From Coriolopsis trogii (lineage: Eukaryota > Basidiomycota > Agaricomycetes > Polyporales > Polyporaceae), in contig JAHYIO010000036.1 of assembly GCA_020543525.1 (NCBI GenBank), positions 806,001 to 870,000 of the forward strand: a stretch of 64,000 bases of DNA, read 5' to 3'. This document shows, piece by piece, positions 33,998 to 45,106 of this stretch (position 1 is its first letter; each line of letters opens with the position of its first letter). The position numbers and the translations under genes are program-made. The notes under the pieces were generated by a model. It searched no databases. It had not been told where the DNA came from and saw only the letters and a list, made by a program, of their open reading frames with translations.

Positions 33998-36900
33998 TCA
34001 ATCCAAGTTCTCTATGTCGGACTCATTGGAATCATCACCAGAAACTATGCCATCCGAGTCCTTGCTGCTGGACCCACTAGTATCGTCACTGTCCCCATCT
34101 TCATCTTCGTCTTCATCTTCATCATCGTCTTCGTCGTCGTCGTCGTCTTGGTCTTCGTCTTCATCTCCACTCCCCTCTTCCTCAGACACCTCTATGTCCT
34201 CACCCACACTCTCTACTTCTTCGGAATCCGAATCGGGCTGGGAGAGGTCGGGCTGAGATTCGGAATCGGAGTACCAAAGGGGAAAGTGCTTCTTGCATCG
34301 GAGGAACATGTCAGTGTCCAAGGTGTCCACTACCAGGTACTGCTCTCCACTGGGGTGTCCATGATCTTGGATGATCAGAGCACCTCGGATGATACTTTGT
34401 CCATGGATGAATGATGTACCGCCATAGTTCTGCTGGTCCAGTTGTAAGCGACAAAGTCCCAAGTCCTGTGCAATCTTGCTACGCTGTTGAACAACGTTGA
34501 GAGTCTGGATCAAAGCCATAGGATGGTCCTTCCCAGTTTCTGGATTGCGAATGATGAAGACCTCCTGCAGTATACCAAATGCCACACTACCAGCTTGGTC
34601 AGCTTGGTACATGATTGCGTCCTGTCGTTCTGCTCCGTTGAAGCTGGGTGTGCATCTTAACTTGTCGATCTCTGTCTGCCATGTTACCATTGAGGCATAG
34701 CTGACTCTGAGATAGTGCATTGGGGTAATCTGAAATTATTACTAAAGTGAGCAGAATATTCAGCCAGGGTATTAATATTACAAACCTGAGTAGACTCATT
34801 AAGAGTTAGCCTTGATCCATTATGACCTTTCCAACCCAGACTCTGAAGATATCCAAGCAGGCGCTTTTGAAACTGGCCAAAAGCAACAGGGCGGTCTGCT
34901 ACATGCTGAGCAACAAATTTCTTGATTGTGATCTTGTTATCTGGAGAGCCTAGAAAGACACCTCCAAAAGTGACCTCTTCATCGGCATCCTTGGCAGGTG
35001 GTGAAGGATTCAGATATTCATCTAGACAGTTGATGTGATAGCGCTTCTCTTTAGTAACTAGATGATACTGGTCAATGACAGCAATCTATAAAGTTTGTTT
35101 ACAATATCAGCCTTATGACAACTAGTATATGATAAATTGATCATACCTGGTCCTCAGAGTTTTTGAAGTTAGTTTGCCTTTGGTAGATCAACTTGAACAA
35201 GCCATGGATAGACTCAAAGGGTTTGGTGTTGAAGTGCAGAGAAACACCCTTGGCAATAATATCCAGGATAGCATGTTGGTGGCTATGCATCTTGGGAAAA
35301 TTCCATGACTTATGAGGATAGACTGTTTTATACTCCTATTGAAAGATCAACCTGTCAGAACTACACATATTAACAATAGATAAATTAGAAGGCACCTTGA
35401 TAGCAGAGGAAAATATAGGAAGTTGCTGCTTGTAATCCTGCAGTGTGATTTCTGTATGCACTTTCATAGCAACATAGGTGTCCAGTATAGTAAAGCGGCG
35501 GGCAGCTTTCAGGATTGTAAGCCATCTTTTGTTCTTTTTGACATCAATGATATGATAGGCTGCTGGTACAAGGAGCTAGTTGAAATTGATATAATATGAG
35601 ATTAAATAAATTCAAGTATAACAATAACTAACCTTTGAGATGTTCTCATATTTTGACCCATCTGAGAACTGGACTGTTGCTACTTTGGAAAAATGATGAA
35701 GGCCACTCCAGCGAGGAATATTTGCAAATCTTCAATAGATGATAAGCTCTACAATGATGTCTTACAAAGAATAAACTTACGCTGTATTCATGCCAACCAT
35801 TGTAGCCCGACCTGCTACTTTGACAATCTCTCTAACCTGCTTGAAAATATGTTTTCCAAACAAGCCAAGACTATAAGCATGGAGCCTGTCAAATGAGAGT
35901 GCTTTATGGACATCCAGATGAGGTATCTCCCAAAAGGCACTCTAATCCAATAAATCAATATATGGTTTATAGTATGTAAATGAAACAGACTAACCTTGAC
36001 AGGTCGCACACTCAGAGGTTTGAGTTTGAGTTCTAAGCCAACTTTTGAAGTAGAGGTATTGATGTGCTCCTGAACTACTGTCCAGTCTCTGAGAGGATAC
36101 TTGGGCTCAGAGAACAATTTGCTTTGTTTATTGGCTGGGACAAGACAGATAGGACAGGGATGAGAGCCTTTGACACCACGGATAAGTGACATCATGCATC
36201 TATATATCTTATTAGTACAATCATAGTAATATAGTTGATCTGGCAAACTCACTGTTCTTCATAGTCAGCAACCAGAATAAGAATGACAGGGTAGAGTACA
36301 CGCTCTTTCCCATCACCGCACCGAACCTTAGAGCCAAGTGGGTACTTGTTTCGAAAAGTCTGTAGCAGCACCTCAAAACATTTGTGCCAAATCTCCCGCT
36401 TGAGCTTGGTAAAGTTTGCCTTGCCCTCTTCATCTTCATCCTCCACCTAAGACTTGCTTAGTACATGTGTTTAATCAATAATGAATACAGTCTTACAATA
36501 GGCATAAATCCAACAACTTGACCTCCACCATAGTCACTACCGTTTCCTATCTCTGCAGGAAGATTGGCCAAACGAGCAATGATTAGATAGCCTTTCTTAG
36601 TGCCAAAGCTTGACAATTTGGTTTTGTCTGCATAGAGAGTGAAACAGACTGGATAGCCACCAGCAGGTAGCTGAGTCTACAAGTTGTGTTAATTGTTGTC
36701 AATATTTATAGACCAGTCCTCAACACACCTCAGCCTCATACCATGCATCTGCAGTATAAGGCTCATCAATGAATCTAACCCAGGCACCATCCACCAGTTG
36801 GAAATTCTTGACTGCATGCCATCTCACTTTCTGCCCAAGCATAGGATCCTTGATGAGGTTAAGAGCCCACTGCCAGATGTCGCGAAAGTGAAAGGAGGTC

Positions 36901-38249
36901 TCCCACTCTCCATTGTTATAAGGAACTGAGATAGTTTTCTTCTGCATCTACATACACATACATGCATAAGCTTCAACATCATTGAGAGAACATGTAAACT
37001 ACACAGACTCTAGGTTGTGACTCAGCTGCTTGCTCCCAAGTCCTATGCACCTCCGCCGCAGACTTGAAAGAAAGCTGGGCAGGGTCCTTGGCCACATCCC
37101 GCACAAGCTGCAACAACGTCCCAAGCTGATTGTTGTTCAGTCTGGCCTGAAGGGCAAACTCTGCAAACTCGTAGTCGGTACGGGACCTAAATGGGTACCA
37201 TGGAGTGTGCGATGGGGGTTCAACACGAACGTCCTCTCCCTGCCTAAAGTTATCGTAACTATAGTAGGTAGTCTCCCTGTGTGCTCGGGGATGGTGCTCG
37301 GTCTTGAAGTCACCCTCCTGAACGTCCTCGGCAGACATATGCTTCTCCGCTGACGGTGAAGGAGTCGGGGAAGGTGACGATGATTCTGAAGCAGACAAAG
37401 CTGCTGCCCCAATTGGAATGGACAGAGGCGGTACATGGGAAGGTCCACGCCAATGCCTAGGAGCATTACCGGCAGTGTTGGAAGGATTGTCAGCAGACTG
37501 ACCAGCAGCCTCAGGAGTGGTGGCGGTGGCGGGAAGATCAGTGGTGACAGGAATATCAATGATGGTGGGATGATGGCCGGCGGCAGGATGACCAGCAGCG
37601 GCGGGACGATTGGCAGCGACGGGACGATTGGCAGCGACGGGACGATTGGCAGCGACGGGAGGATTGGCAGCGACGGGACGATCGGCAGCGACGGGACGAT
37701 CGGCAGTGGCGGCGGCGGCGGCTCCATTAGATTTCGACCGGATCCTAGGAGGATAGGGGACAGCAGCATCAGCCCTGAGCCGACTACGTCGATTCCGAGG
37801 TATGTCTGCCTCTGGAACTTGTATTAGTACACGTACAAGGTGGCGGAGTGGAGCAAATCCATACCAGGATTGGGAACAGGTTCAGTGGAGGGTGGGACTT
37901 GCGGCGTCGGCAGGGCCTCCAGAATGGTGCGAAGAGACATTGACGGAGGTTGAACGACTAGTCCCCTTAGCACAGAGAAGACACTGAAACAAAGGACAGA
38001 CTTACAGTTCGGAAGCGTTCGGGGGACGCCAAGCGGTCTGGGAGGCGGTAGCAATGCCGCGGCTGGAGGGAGTGTATGAGACCAATAGCGCATTACGTGG
38101 AGATTGGCGAGGAACTTACGATCATATTGAGCCTGCATCGAACCCGACTGTGACCAACCCTGACATTGGGCTTCATGAGCTGCCTTTCCGCCACGCCCGT
38201 ATGACTGCCCACAGTTCGGGCAAACAGAGCGGGATCTCATGGCAGGCAT
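33998..38249 (-). mobile_element. Plavaka (CACTA-like) DNA transposase gene
   Basis: The gene reads from MPAMRSRSVCPNCGQSYGRG, an N-terminal zinc-binding motif, through a low-complexity region with a repeated NRPVAA peptide. Then come WYPFRSRTDYEFAEFALQAR, ISVPYNNGEWETSFHFRDIW, ADKTKLSSFGTKKGYLIIAR, LANLPAEIGNGSDYGGGQVV, MSLIRGVKGSHPCPICLVPA, HLDVHKALSFDRLHAYSLG, FANIPRWSGLHHFSKVATVQ, HKSWNFPKMHSHQHAILDII and FESIHGLFKLIYQRQTNFKN. These blocks match transposases of Plavaka elements, which are widespread in Agaricomycetes. The C-terminus is a long aspartate/glutamate tail ending SDIENLD and stop. The exons between 34700 and 37000 are clearly AT-richer than host genes. Many introns are present and no certain frame break was found. 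The element's terminal repeats were not located. Confidence 0.78.
37612..37701. repeat. 18-bp tandem repeat inside the transposase gene
   Basis: Five consecutive 18-bp units of the form ggcagcgacgggacgatt, with degenerate copies on both sides. On the minus strand, in the transposase frame, each unit encodes the hexapeptide NRPVAA or a one-residue variant. The length is a multiple of three, so copy-number change would not break the gene. Confidence 0.85.
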
Positions 38250-38485
38250 GTTTCGGACAAATTTGTCTGTACATTTGAGAGTGAAATTAAGTATACAGCT
38301 CATAATTACATCTATCGGTTGAGACTGACTTACGATACTACAAAGGGAGAGAATACAACGAACGACGTGAGAGGAGCGATGGGAAGGAGAGGATGTGTTC
38401 AAGATGGTGGGGATTGGGAGAGGCGCGACGGTCGTGCAGTTCGTATCGCAACCGCACGGACCACCCCCACGTGCTGGTCACCTGC

Positions 38486-38630
38486 CAGATGCCGGTCCCT
38501 CCGATCTAGATGCCACCTCCGACATTCAGATGCCGCTACCCCCTTTTCAGATGCCGCTACCCATTATTCAGATGCCGCTACCATCTATTCAGATGCCGCT
38601 ACCCGCTATTCCGATGCCGTCTCCAAGTAT
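38486..38630. repeat. 21-bp minisatellite upstream of the transposase
   Basis: Seven units with starts at 38486, 38507, 38527, 38548, 38569, 38590 and 38611. Spacing is 21 bp except for one of 20. The consensus is close to cagatgccgctacccnttatt; the outer units are more divergent. It begins about 240 bp upstream of the transposase start codon, where CACTA-like elements often carry short subterminal repeats to which transposase binds. Confidence 0.8.
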
Positions 38631-39698
38631 AGATATCAATGTATTGGTCCTGAATAATATTAGCCAATCATAGATAGCTGGTTAGGTTACCCGAGGAAAT
38701 AGTATAGTCTGGAGAAAGGTAGGGAAATGCGATGACCAATCAGAGAGGACCCTTATCAGGATACCGTGGGAAAAGGTCGGACACACAGCCGCCAGTACTT
38801 GATCATGAACTTCGTAACCCTCAAGCCTCTCTCCAGTTCACATCTATATTCTGAGGACGAGTTCGTTGCCTTCTGTCGGACTCTGGATCAATAATAATTG
38901 CGGCATACGCGTTCCGGGTCGGAGTCGTCGGGCAACAATGGGATTACCTCATGCCGGCGGTAAGGTCAATACAGGCCGACAAATAGTGATTCGGTTGTGC
39001 CAATTTACGTCGCTGAATGCGTTTGTGAGTGCTTCCTGCCAACGCTCGCCATTTTTCTTACATACTCGCCCGTAGCGGCAAATGCAAGGTCTAGACACAA
39101 CTCGCCCATAGCAACCATCCAGCCACATCTTGCGAATAATTATTATTGACCACTGCCACTGCGCAAGGGCATATCCCCCGTCATGTTGTGCAGTCAATGC
39201 CTCCTGAAGATGGTTCATAAAACACATCCTGGGGAGACTTCTTGTTGATAGTATGTGAGTCGTACACAGCATCATTCACAATCACGATGATCTGTCACGA
39301 CGGGCAACATTGTCTCGAATGGTGCGACCGTGCCCAGCATGCGACATGTTGCTTGGTAGGGATGCTCTCTGCAGGTGCAGTCTTGCCTTCACTTGCCTTC
39401 GCGCCTGATGGACAAGCGGGAGGGAAGGCTGCATCGAAGAGAAAGCGCGCCTTTTACGGCGGTAGGCTTTTGATCGGCGTACGTCAACATCGGCGAGTCG
39501 TGGGTATAGCGTCGCGATGGACATGTTCTGAGCCCGCCATAAGCCCGAGACTCCCTATTCCTGCTTCGATCAGTCTGTTCTGTCACCTCATCTTCTGTGT
39601 GGGAGTCCCGAATGTGATCGCAGGCGGGTTCCTATACATAACGCGCTGGTGTGCTGTCGAGTTTCCCGCCTTTCAGCCACCACATTCCTTTCCCCATC
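38631..39698. other. intergenic region, nothing recognised
   Basis: About 1.07 kb between the minisatellite and the next DUF6534-type gene. It is AT-rich near 38640-38720. The open frames seen lack family motifs. One end of the Plavaka element may lie here, but no boundary could be fixed. Confidence 0.4.
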
Positions 39699-42013
39699 AT
39701 GCCGGGTGCTCTTCCTACTTCTCCCATTACTTTTTCGGGTACCGCTAGTAGTCCTCAGCAGGTAGCGCCAGTGGGCTCAGAGATGCTCTTTGGCTCGATT
39801 GCCAACTCATATGGCGCATACCTCATCGGGACATTCCTAGGTCTCCTGTACGCATGCGTGATAGTCCCAAGAGCCCCAAAATCATACTGACAAGACGACG
39901 ACTGGTAGTTTGTTTGGGCTGAGCCTTAACCAAACGTATCGATACGTCCGTTTGTTTCCTCATGACAACAGGCTCATTCGTTTAACGGTACGTCTTTCCC
40001 CTTGCACTTGGTATATTTGCAGTGAAAGCTGATCGTGGAAGTTCAATCATTTCAAGGTCGCCGTAGTGATGTGCGTCTATTCCTCGCACTCGTATAACAG
40101 TAACGGGTTGACCGTGCTCACGACGCTGGGTAGGGTCCTGGAGACTATACATACGATTTTCGCCATGCACACTTGGTACGATTCATTGCTTCTCATCGCT
40201 CGTGTTGTTGATTGTACACCGTCTAGCTATAACTACCTTGTGACGGACTTTTTCTTCCACGTCAAGGTTTTCCAGGGAACTTGGTACGCAGTGTGCACTG
40301 TGTTTGTCTTGAGTTTCACTGACATCGCGTACATGCGAAGGTCTCTGAACGTGAGTTGCCTCTCATGAGTGTACATACACCATATTGACGTAGACTCGAA
40401 CAGGGGACGCCATTGGTGATGGTGAGCGCGGGACTTCTGCGATTTGCAACACGACAGGACTGACAGGCATGACATTGCTCAGGCTCTCACTATGTTCACG
40501 TCTCAGCTGTAAGGCTGATTGTGTTCTCGTAAGTCGATGACACTCACCTAATATTGACAGCTTCTTCGCTCGCCGCGTCTCCTTGAGTGAGTGGTTTGCA
40601 CGTAGCTAGTTGTCGCCCCGGTCTCATGGAACGTAGTGGGCCGCTTGTATCAGATCATAGCAGTAATCGCCGTGAGTGTTCTATACCTGGTCACCCTGTC
40701 TTACACGCTGACAGGATCAATGCCAGATGCTGTTCTTCGTCTTGGAGATAGGTGAGTGAGTGATAACTCAGTGAAAGCATATTTGGCTCAAGGGTCGATC
40801 TTTCGCTGTATAGCATCGTCGATAGGTTCGTGCCTTACACCGAGACCTAGCCGTTGTTTTGCGTGCTGACCATCTCTTTAGTCGCAGTTGATCGAGCGTA
40901 AGCTCAATACCGCCATTGTCATTGACCTTCTTGATTGACCGTGACGACCTTAGGATCAATCTCGACAGCCTGAACGGCGAGAGTATCTGGAGTAATGGTA
41001 CAGTCAACGTGAGATGATCTTCTCAGTGACATTGCCCCTCAGCTTCACTAAAGATGATGAATGCCGCAGCGATTCTTGGCCTTGATATTCGGTGCAGCGG
41101 TGGTGGGAGATACACTCTTGACCGGATCCCTCATGGTGGTGCTTCGACGCACTCGGAAATCGGAAGAAAGAAAGTGCGTTAGCTAACAGTCCGTCCGCAG
41201 GAATGTCGCTGACCGTGGCCTTAGGAGGGAACGACTCGTGGAAACATGTGTTCTCTATGTCCTGAATACTGGTCAGTGCGTTTATTAAGTCCTCACCTGT
41301 GGTAGATACTCATGGTATCTCGCACATTGTGACAGGGTTGTTGCATGAGTGAGTAAACTGCGTTCCATGTCAACTCTCATTGATGCCGAGGTGCTCATGA
41401 TCCTCAGGATACTCAACGTGGTGTCGTTGGCTCTCGTCAGTGTAGCATCCATCACGCTCGCGTCCCGACGGAGAGCTTACCTTTGTGTTCAGGCTATGAC
41501 TGCCGCACCAGATGTCCTCATACACGGGAGCATCAACATCGTCAGCACAAAGCGTACGTCTCGTCCATACATGGGATGGTCTCAAGGGCTGACGTCTACC
41601 CTGGGTAGTCTATGCAAATACATTGCTAGCAGTGTTAGTATTTTCTATGCGCCAACTGTGCAAGGCTCCCCAACCTCATCTGGCATGCATGACATAGATT
41701 GAACTCTCGCGAGCTATCGAACGACGGCGTGATCGAAGTGATCAACGGGGGCGACGGCATGCACGCCATTGCGCGAGCCAATCGTCTTGCCACCCAAGAG
41801 CGTTGGAATGTACCAATGGCAAGTCTCCCTGATGAACTATCTTAATGGCAGACGATGCTCACTTTGGCTGCAAAGGTCCCGGATCCGACACCGAGCGTGA
41901 TAGATGTCAAGATCGCGATAGAAAGCGACATGCACTTATCACCAGAGGAAAAAATACGGGAGAAAAAGCGTTGGACGCGGAGGCAGGAGAAGAGGGACGA
42001 GGAGTGGCAGTAA
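39699..42013 (+). CDS. DUF6534-type seven-helix membrane protein, copy 2
   Basis: Same family and exon pattern as the gene at 17117-19393. The start MPGALPTSPITFSGTASSPQ leads to SIANSYGAYLIGTFLGLL. Spliced exons give LFGLSLNQTYRYVRLFPHDN, ILETIHTIFAMHT, YNYLVTDFFFHVKVFQGTW, TPLVM, ALTMFTSQLFFARRVSLMGR, LYQIIAVIADQCQMLFFVLE and ETCVLYVLNTGLLHE. The tail contains ARANRLATQERWNVPM. The last intron appears to use a GC donor (ATG/gcaagt at about 41819). The final exon reads VPDPTPSVIDVKIAIESDMH and ends in a charged stretch, KRDEEWQ and stop. Frames are open throughout the stretches checked. Function is unknown. Confidence 0.73.
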
Positions 42014-42157
42014 GTTGTACAATACTACCTATACCCAGGCCACGGAAGACGGTGCTCGCCTCTGCCTCGCCTCTGCCACTACGCATGTGGTCGGTGAACC
42101 GGCAGTCGTTTTACCGGCCCCATTCTGCGTTGGGCGGCCAGAGCTCAATGTATTGTA

Positions 42158-42839
42158 CTATCGCTCCCCTAGTGTTCGGAGGTGCCCTAGTGTTCGGAGA
42201 TAAGGGTGTAGCTCGCTCGTTTACAACTTCAGAATGCTGAAATTATACAAATATGTGGGCACAGATACGAGTAATGTATGTAAAAAAGAACGAGATGAAA
42301 CGGAGGCGAGGTTGTTGCGATTTGGGCAAAGAGTGTTCCGGAGATGGGTCCCTCTTGCGTTTGCGACCCTCGCCTGGATTTGAATGGCGGGCGCTCTCAC
42401 TGAAAATTCACCGACTTATTTCTCCAGGTATGAACAGTCCAATATTAAATTCTCCGAGCCTCTACATACTGTGTATGGGACAGATGCAGAGAGTATGTCC
42501 TCGAGGTCCTCGAGCGTGACTTTCAAGGGCGCTAGTTTTGGATACCCGACATATGGCGCCCATTTCCAGAGGGGGACATCAGTCGGAGATCATAACCGGC
42601 ACCCTTCGGCAGTGTGACTGATTGTGACACCGCGCGCGGAGAAACCTCCGAACACTAGGGGAGGGCACCTCTTACTTTGTTCAAACACTCAGTTTTTGTT
42701 GTACTCTCACCAAACTTTGCAGGCTCGCTGTTTTTAATATGCTTCGTTTATTTACCAAATTTCAGCATTATCGGCAGTGAGGGAGGGAAGATACAGCAGG
42801 TTCCTCGGCTAACCTCCGAACTCTAGGGGAGCGATAGTA
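42158..42839. mobile_element. 682-bp MITE-like element with 26-bp terminal inverted repeats
   Basis: The first 26 bases (42158-42183, beginning ctatcgctcccctagtgttc) and the reverse complement of the last 26 bases (42814-42839) agree at 25 of 26 positions. Both ends are flanked directly by the dinucleotide TA, consistent with a TA target-site duplication as in Tc1/mariner-type elements. Part of the repeat recurs internally: ccctagtgttcggag again at about 42185-42199, and in opposite orientation at about 42644-42663. No transposase is encoded, so it would be non-autonomous. It lies between the DUF6534 gene and the acetyltransferase gene. Confidence 0.82.
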
Positions 42840-43164
42840 TGTATATCTCTGCGCCGTGTTGAAGCGTTGAATAAAAGCATAGCCCGAGCGCGAAGTGCGC
42901 AGTCTCTTGAGTTGAGTCTATTGAACCGCGCCCGTAGTACGTACTAGTCGATGGCTTGCATTCAAAGCCTGCAGCGCTCAAGACAACATCAACATCGGTC
43001 ATCGGCCCGCCCACTGAAATCTGCTATGTACCTCTCCTCCATCATCACCAAATGGATTTCCGCAGCTCTCGCTCACTTGTGTCTAAAAGGACTCTTAGTT
43101 GACCTGTTGAAGCTTGCATCACTCGAGATTCCTCCTCTTACCTCCGCGTTTGTCACCGACCACC
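42840..43164. promoter_or_regulatory. upstream region of the GNAT gene
   Basis: About 325 bp between the inverted-repeat element and the acetyltransferase start codon. Nothing distinctive was seen. The element ends close enough to lie within or next to the promoter. Confidence 0.35.
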
Positions 43165-44154
43165 ATGTCGAACGACAACTCTCAGCCAATACATGTACGC
43201 GTCGCCCGCCCGGCGGAACACGATGCGCTTACTCGTGTCCTAACTCGCGCGTTCGCAAAGGACCCGGCGATGAACTGGTATGGATGCGTGGCCGAGATGG
43301 TCAACGACGTCGACTCGCCGACGCCTGCTGCGCGACGGACGATGCGCAAGCTGAGCTTGTTCCAGGCGGCCCTCGTCAAGGCGACGATCCTCGTCAACGG
43401 CGTCGTGACCGTCGCCGTGGCACCAAGGTCAAACAGCACCGGCAAAGAGAAGGAAGGCAAGGAAGCGGAAGCGGAAGCGGAAGAGGTTGTTGGGGTGGCC
43501 TTGTGGCTTCCACCTGGGAAGACATTGGATATGGGTCCGGTAACCGTCATTCGGTCAGGATTGCTGAATGTTCTCAGAGGATGGGGTCCGAAGGGCGTCA
43601 AGGTCTGATTGCACTCTTTCTTGGTCTGTAGTGTGCGGGGTCTGACCACGTCCCTCGTTCAGCGAATATTACTTGACTTCTCTCCGGCGGTCGAACATAC
43701 ACTCGAGAAAGCGTTCAAGTCTCGGAATATGGATCGACTGGACTCGTGGCATCTGCTAGAAGTGGTCGTTGACCCCAGTCATCAGGGGAAAGGTGCGTAT
43801 ACACCTCGTCCCCTTCGAGATACCCTTCTTCATACTGTCTACCATTCAGGCATCTCCACATTGTTGATCAAGGAGGGCTTCAACCGGGCCTCGCCTAAGC
43901 CAATACATCTTGAGGCTACGAAAGAGAGTACGCGGGATATATATGCGCACTACGGTTTCGAAGTACGTTCTATCTTACTCAATGTCTCGACAACCAACTC
44001 ACTCAGATAATCCCAGGTTGATGCGGAGCATGAGTTTGGTGTCGGCGAGGTGGACAAATTCGGTGTTAAGGCTCGCGGAGACGCCGCGACCGGTATCAAG
44101 GAATGGGTCATGACGAAGGTAAGAGTCGGCCTTCTCATTAAGCACTCTATCTGA
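43165..44154 (+). CDS. GNAT-family N-acetyltransferase
   Basis: A small cytosolic acetyl-CoA-dependent acetyltransferase of the fungal GNAT type. It starts MSNDNSQPIHVRVARPAEHD, then LTRVLTRAFAKDPAMNWYGC, a KEAEAEAEE low-complexity loop, and VVGVALWLPPGKTLDMGP. After an intron (about 43603-43661) come RILLDFSPAVEHTLEKAFKS and WHLLEVVVDPSHQGKG. The latter, joined to ISTLLIKEGFNRA, forms the acetyl-CoA pyrophosphate loop (Q/RxxGxG/A type). HLEATKESTRDIYAHYGFE is the usual C-terminal strand-helix. The final exon reads VDAEHEFGVGEVDKFGVKAR to IKEWVMTK. It may read on to the stop at 44152-44154, or a last intron may place TAG directly after MTK. Substrate unknown. Confidence 0.75.
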
Positions 44155-45106
44155 AGCGATATCCCGAGTAGTGGAGCACATGAGCGCGTTCAGCATAAGT
44201 ACTTCTCTTGCTCTATACTCACAGTAACTCAACTACTACTTGACAACTAATTGCAACTTCCCTGTGTTTCGTGGCCTCCGGACACGGTCGGTGAGCCACC
44301 GATACACCGATAACGGGCCATGATATGCCTGCCTATGCTGCTAAGGACTCTTCCAAGTGTCACCAAATGTAACGCATGGGCAGAGCGGTGCGCCCCCTCG
44401 AGTCTCCCGGAGTTGGTTAGTACACAACTCTCCGTCAATTATCCTTCTTCGGGTTGTCAATGGCCATCTAATACAACATGAGGAAGCTTACGCCCACACC
44501 GAACGTTCAACAGCTTGATCCTTCAACGCCTGCCAATGTATTGGGCAGCGCACGGCATCACGTGAATGCGTACCTTTCCCTCGCGCCAAGGCTCCAATGG
44601 GTCACATCAAACGTCCGCGTCATTGTCCAAACCAGTGTACGTCCATCTCCAACAGTCGTCTTGATACTGTGATAGCTTTGTGCAGGACCAGCGTGCACGG
44701 AGGGTAGCTACTTGATAGGTACCCGCTCGCCAAGAAGTCGCCATACGTTTCTTATGCCCGGGCGCCCCGATGAAGGACTGATGATCATCAGCGTTGGCCG
44801 TGCGTGCGGCGTTGGAAAACATGCATAGCTGTACGGATGTTTTGAATCTCATTGTTCGGTGGGCACGTTGGGTGGGAGCGTGCTGAATGATGGAATGACA
44901 CGGGTAGGGGGTATCGCATGTTAGCACGGGTACATGAGGACATTCCCAACTATGTGAGTGTCCGTGTTCTCTACAGATGTAAGACGCAGTGTTCTAAGCC
45001 AGGGCGAAATTAAATGTGATGTATGCTACAATAGGACCAAGCGATGGAAGGTATCCGAGGAACGTGATAAATACATACAATATCCACGGGGACGGAGAGG
45101 GATCGA
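44155..45106. other. convergent intergenic region, nothing recognised
   Basis: 950 bp between the convergent ends of the acetyltransferase and the oxononanoate-synthase-like gene. Only short open frames without motifs. No repeat or RNA gene was seen. Confidence 0.5.
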
